7,831 bases of DNA from an archaeon. GTDB lineage: Archaea > Thermoproteota > Nitrososphaeria > Conexivisphaerales > UBA164. The stretch spans positions 1 through 7,831 of the forward strand of contig JAJZYL010000058.1 in the NCBI GenBank assembly GCA_021798095.1. The letters run 5' to 3'. This document shows positions 6,441 to 7,831 of the stretch, piece by piece. The stretch's first letter is position 1, and each line of letters opens with the position of its first letter. The notes beneath the pieces were generated by a model that saw nothing but the letters and a program-made list of their open reading frames with translations, searched no databases and was not told the DNA's origin. Both the position numbers and the translations under genes were made by a program.

Positions 6441-6450
6441 GACGCGCGTC
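6441..6450. repeat. 10-bp perfect palindrome in the convergent region
   Basis: GACGCGCGTC is a perfect self-complementary decamer 9 bp after the stop codon of the small membrane protein, followed by T-rich sequence (TTGGTTTATTTG). It is too short to form a stable hairpin with a normal loop, so a dimeric protein site or chance are the options. Confidence 0.35.
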
Positions 6451-6474
6451 TTGGTTTATTTGTAATGTTTACAC

Positions 6475-6506
6475 CCAGCAACTACGTACTCCAGCAACTA
6501 CGTGCT
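6475..6506. repeat. Tandem duplication of a 16-bp unit
   Basis: CCAGCAACTACGTACT (6475-6490) is followed directly by CCAGCAACTACGTGCT (6491-6506), with one mismatch. The following bases (CCATCAACC) begin like a third, decayed copy. The repeat sits in the 135-bp region between the convergent small membrane protein gene and tRNA-Leu. Its function is unknown; replication slippage is a sufficient explanation. Confidence 0.7.
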
Positions 6507-6566
6507 CCATCAACCATCATCCTAAACCGTATTAAAACTCCAATTCTCGACGAACGACATCATCAG

Positions 6567-6700
6567 TGCGGAGGGTGGGATTCGAACCCACGAAGGCCAA
6601 CGCCAGCGGATCTTAAGTCTGGGCGCCGTGCCGGGCTGAACCAAAGCGTGATTAGGCCGACATAACACCGCCCCCTTAGACCAGGCTTGGGAACCCCCGC
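6567..6700 (-). tRNA. tRNA-Leu (anticodon UAA), intron-containing, CCA not encoded
   Basis: On the minus strand the acceptor GCGGGGG (6694-6700) pairs with CCTCCGC (6568-6574) with one G-U pair, and the discriminator is A (6567). The D-stem is CCC/GGG and the D-loop contains AGCCTGGTCTAA. The spliced anticodon arm is GCGGA-CTTAAGA-TCCGC with anticodon TAA (6613-6615). The long variable arm GGC-GTTG-GCC marks a class II tRNA, and the T-arm is GTGGG-TTCGAAT-CCCAC. The mature length is 85 nt after removal of a 49-nt intron. The base order after the 3' end is CTG, so CCA must be added enzymatically. It reads UUA leucine codons. The gene starts about 26 bp from a box A, so little or no 5' leader is expected. 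Confidence 0.96.
6619..6667 (-). other. tRNA intron at non-canonical position 30/31
   Basis: Removing these 49 nt joins G30 to A31 and restores a perfect 5-bp anticodon stem. A bulge-helix-bulge is visible: exon bases 25-28 (GGGC, 6670-6673) pair with intron GCCC (6621-6624). The 5' bulge is GG|T (6667-6669) and the 3' bulge AG|A (6618-6620). The outer helix AGG (22-24) pairs with CTT (32-34). A long imperfect intron stem extends inward from G6666-C6625. A cut one base earlier on both sides (29/30) would give the same mature product, but the symmetric bulges favour 30/31. Cleavage at such sites is typical of archaea with a heteromeric (alpha2beta2) splicing endonuclease. Confidence 0.88.
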
Positions 6701-6724
6701 TCAACTGCATGGTAACTGCCAGGA

Positions 6725-6732
6725 ATTTAAAT
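6725..6732 (-). promoter_or_regulatory. Box A for tRNA-Leu
   Basis: The palindromic ATTTAAAT is centred about 28 bp from the tRNA 5' end at 6700 and predicts initiation at or within a few bases of tRNA position 1. It lies only 3 bp downstream of the SufU stop codon (6735-6737), so the tRNA can be transcribed independently of the suf genes. Confidence 0.6.
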
Positions 6733-6734
6733 GT

Positions 6735-7130
6735 TCAACTCTTTTGCGGATGCTCTGAAATATAATGTATCAGGGCAGACTTCAGGACCTTGTAAGGCAA
6801 CACCGCACATTTGATTCTGTTCGGGCCTAGGATGGGGTTCCCAAGGCTTTCGATAAGATCGTCCTTGGTCATCTTGATAACGTCGTCTACTGATTTTCCA
6901 TTAACCAACTCGGTGAGGATCGAAGACGAGGCCATGCTTATGGCACACCCTCTGCCTACAAATTTGATGTCGGTTATAATGCCATCTTGTATCTTTACGA
7001 AGTATTTCACTTTATCTCCACACGTTACATTGCTTTCCTCCATAGTGGCATCAGCATCATCAATTGATCCGAAATTTCTGGGGTTCTTATAATGGTCCAG
7101 TATGATTTCCCTATAAATAAGATCGCTCAT
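6735..7130 (-). CDS. sufU: Fe-S cluster assembly scaffold / sulfur acceptor, SufU/IscU-like
   Basis: This small protein takes persulfide sulfur from the SufS desulfurase and helps build or transfer Fe-S clusters. The three ligand cysteines are present: C37 in NVTCGD (with D39), C62 in GRGCAIS, and C108 in RIKCAVLPY. The N-terminal YREIILDHYKNPRNFG (6-21) is typical of the family. The 131-aa length and the 45-residue gap between C62 and C108 match IscU rather than Bacillus SufU, which has an insertion of about 20 residues there. The third-Cys context (R-x-K-C-A) and the absence of an LPPVK motif are SufU-like. The ATG at 7130 follows the SufS stop codon by one base, so the two are almost certainly translated from one mRNA. 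Confidence 0.93.
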   Translation of the reverse strand: MSDLIYREIILDHYKNPRNFGSIDDADATMEESNVTCGDKVKYFVKIQDGIITDIKFVGRGCAISMASSSILTELVNGKSVDDVIKMTKDDLIESLGNPILGPNRIKCAVLPYKVLKSALIHYISEHPQKS

Positions 7131-7131
7131 T

Positions 7132-7831
7132 TTACAAGAACACCTTTACGAGTTCCCTGATAGCGTCAACAAATTTATCTATTTCCTCAAAATCATTATA
7201 AAAGTAAAGGCTGGCTCTTGCCGTCCCATCAAGGAGTCCCATAGACTCCTGCAAGGGCTGAGCACAATGGAATCCCGACCTTACGGCCACCGCCATAGAA
7301 TCTAGGTAGCCAGCAATATCGTGTGGGTGAATACCTTCTACAGTAAATGGCATTATGGCGCCCCTTTCCTCCACAGGCGGTCCATACACCTTAACATCCT
7401 TTACTGCTTTAACCTGATCTAGGAGATACTTCATAAGCTCCTTTTCATAGGAATGTATGTTATCCATGCCTATGGACTTCAAGTACCTGATGGCCTCTGT
7501 GAAGGCTATTGCATCGGCATAGTTAGGAGTGCCGGCTTCGAACTTCCAAGGCACATCATTCCACGTCTGCCCGTCAGTGTGTACTTCCTTGATCATTTCC
7601 CCGCCAAGGAGGAAGGGTGGTAGCTCTTCGAGGAGAGCCTTCTTACCGTACAGCACCCCCAGGCCCGTAGGCCCTAACATCTTGTGCGCAGAAAAAGCGT
7701 AGAAGTCGGCGTCAAGGTCTCTTACGTTAACTGGCAAATGGGGTGCTGCCTGAGCTCCATCAACGACCACGATAGCGCCCTCCTTTCTGGCCTTCCTTAT
7801 AATCTCCTTTATGGGCAAGATGGTCCCAGTT
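7132..7831 (-). CDS. sufS: Cysteine desulfurase, SufS type (partial: 5' end outside window)
   Basis: This PLP enzyme removes sulfur from cysteine as a persulfide for Fe-S assembly. About the C-terminal 233 residues are present; the usual family length is about 400, so the N-terminal part lies beyond the right edge. Reading in from the edge the frame gives TGTILPIKE, the usual lead into this part of the fold, so the TTG at 7816-7818 is an internal Leu and not a start. The PLP-contacting Asp and Gln are in VVVDGAQAAPH (7744-7776). The Schiff-base Lys is in SAHKMLGPTGLG (codon 7681-7683), and the active-site Cys is in RSGFHCAQPL (codon 7264-7266). The RSGFHCAQPL context is that of the SufS/CsdA group. 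The sequence FEAGTPNYADAIAF is also family-typical. Confidence 0.95.
   Translation of the reverse strand, partial: TGTILPIKEIIRKARKEGAIVVVDGAQAAPHLPVNVRDLDADFYAFSAHKMLGPTGLGVLYGKKALLEELPPFLLGGEMIKEVHTDGQTWNDVPWKFEAGTPNYADAIAFTEAIRYLKSIGMDNIHSYEKELMKYLLDQVKAVKDVKVYGPPVEERGAIMPFTVEGIHPHDIAGYLDSMAVAVRSGFHCAQPLQESMGLLDGTARASLYFYNDFEEIDKFVDAIRELVKVFL

Noticed and set aside
6555..6567. Box C-like CTGATGA of a C/D guide RNA directly after the tRNA 3' end (minus strand)
   Set aside because: The first base is C instead of a purine, and no CTGA box D follows at a usable distance.
6465..6665. A 66-aa plus-strand open frame overlapping the tRNA-Leu gene
   Set aside because: It is the antisense reading of the tRNA and its intron (the GWDSNPRRP string is the well-known translation of the reverse complement of a T-arm), with no promoter.
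6522..6710. A 62-aa minus-strand open frame across tRNA-Leu
   Set aside because: The frame exists only because it reads through the tRNA; the structural RNA explains the sequence fully.
7816..7818. TTG as the start codon of the cysteine desulfurase
   Set aside because: The frame stays open to the window edge and encodes the family sequence TGTILPIKE, so the TTG is an internal leucine and the gene is cut by the edge.

Overview
The window looks archaeal, most likely from a thermophilic Thermoproteota lineage; Thermoproteales (the Caldivirga/Vulcanisaeta/Pyrobaculum group) is my best guess, by inference only. The reasons are an archaeal translation factor aIF2-gamma, an archaeal-type nicotinate phosphoribosyltransferase, several start codons about 26 nt from a TATA-like box A (leaderless transcripts), two TTG starts, AGG/ATA-rich codons, and a tRNA-Leu gene without encoded CCA that carries an intron at a non-canonical position inside the anticodon stem.

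Layout. At the far left edge, on the minus strand, the first 15 codons of an IS110-like transposase run off the window. It diverges from a plus-strand series: aIF2-gamma (137-1357), a Fcf1/VapC9-like PIN-domain nuclease (1425-1772), nicotinate phosphoribosyltransferase (1820-3076), a DUF763 protein (3115-4218), a MATE/MOP-type polysaccharide flippase (4272-5798) and a small two-TM membrane protein (5979-6431). The last two are separated by 180 bp holding a nested inverted repeat whose right arm runs into the probable box A of the small membrane protein. From the right, on the minus strand, come a cysteine desulfurase of the SufS type (cut by the window edge), a SufU/IscU-like Fe-S scaffold one base downstream of it, and then tRNA-Leu(UAA) with its own promoter. 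The two transcription directions converge at 6432-6566, which holds a 10-bp palindrome and a 16-bp tandem duplication but no gene that I can support.

How the genes relate. aIF2-gamma and the PIN protein are a conserved archaeal pair linked to ribosome assembly and translation initiation. The nicotinate enzyme feeds NAD synthesis by the Preiss-Handler route. SufS and SufU form a sulfur-mobilisation and Fe-S assembly pair. The flippase points to cell-surface glycan export. DUF763 and the small membrane protein have no assigned function. I see no complete new multigene system. The strongest unusual signal is the tRNA-Leu intron: its bulge-helix-bulge borrows bases from the D-stem and anticodon stem, so the precursor cannot hold the mature tRNA fold until it is spliced.
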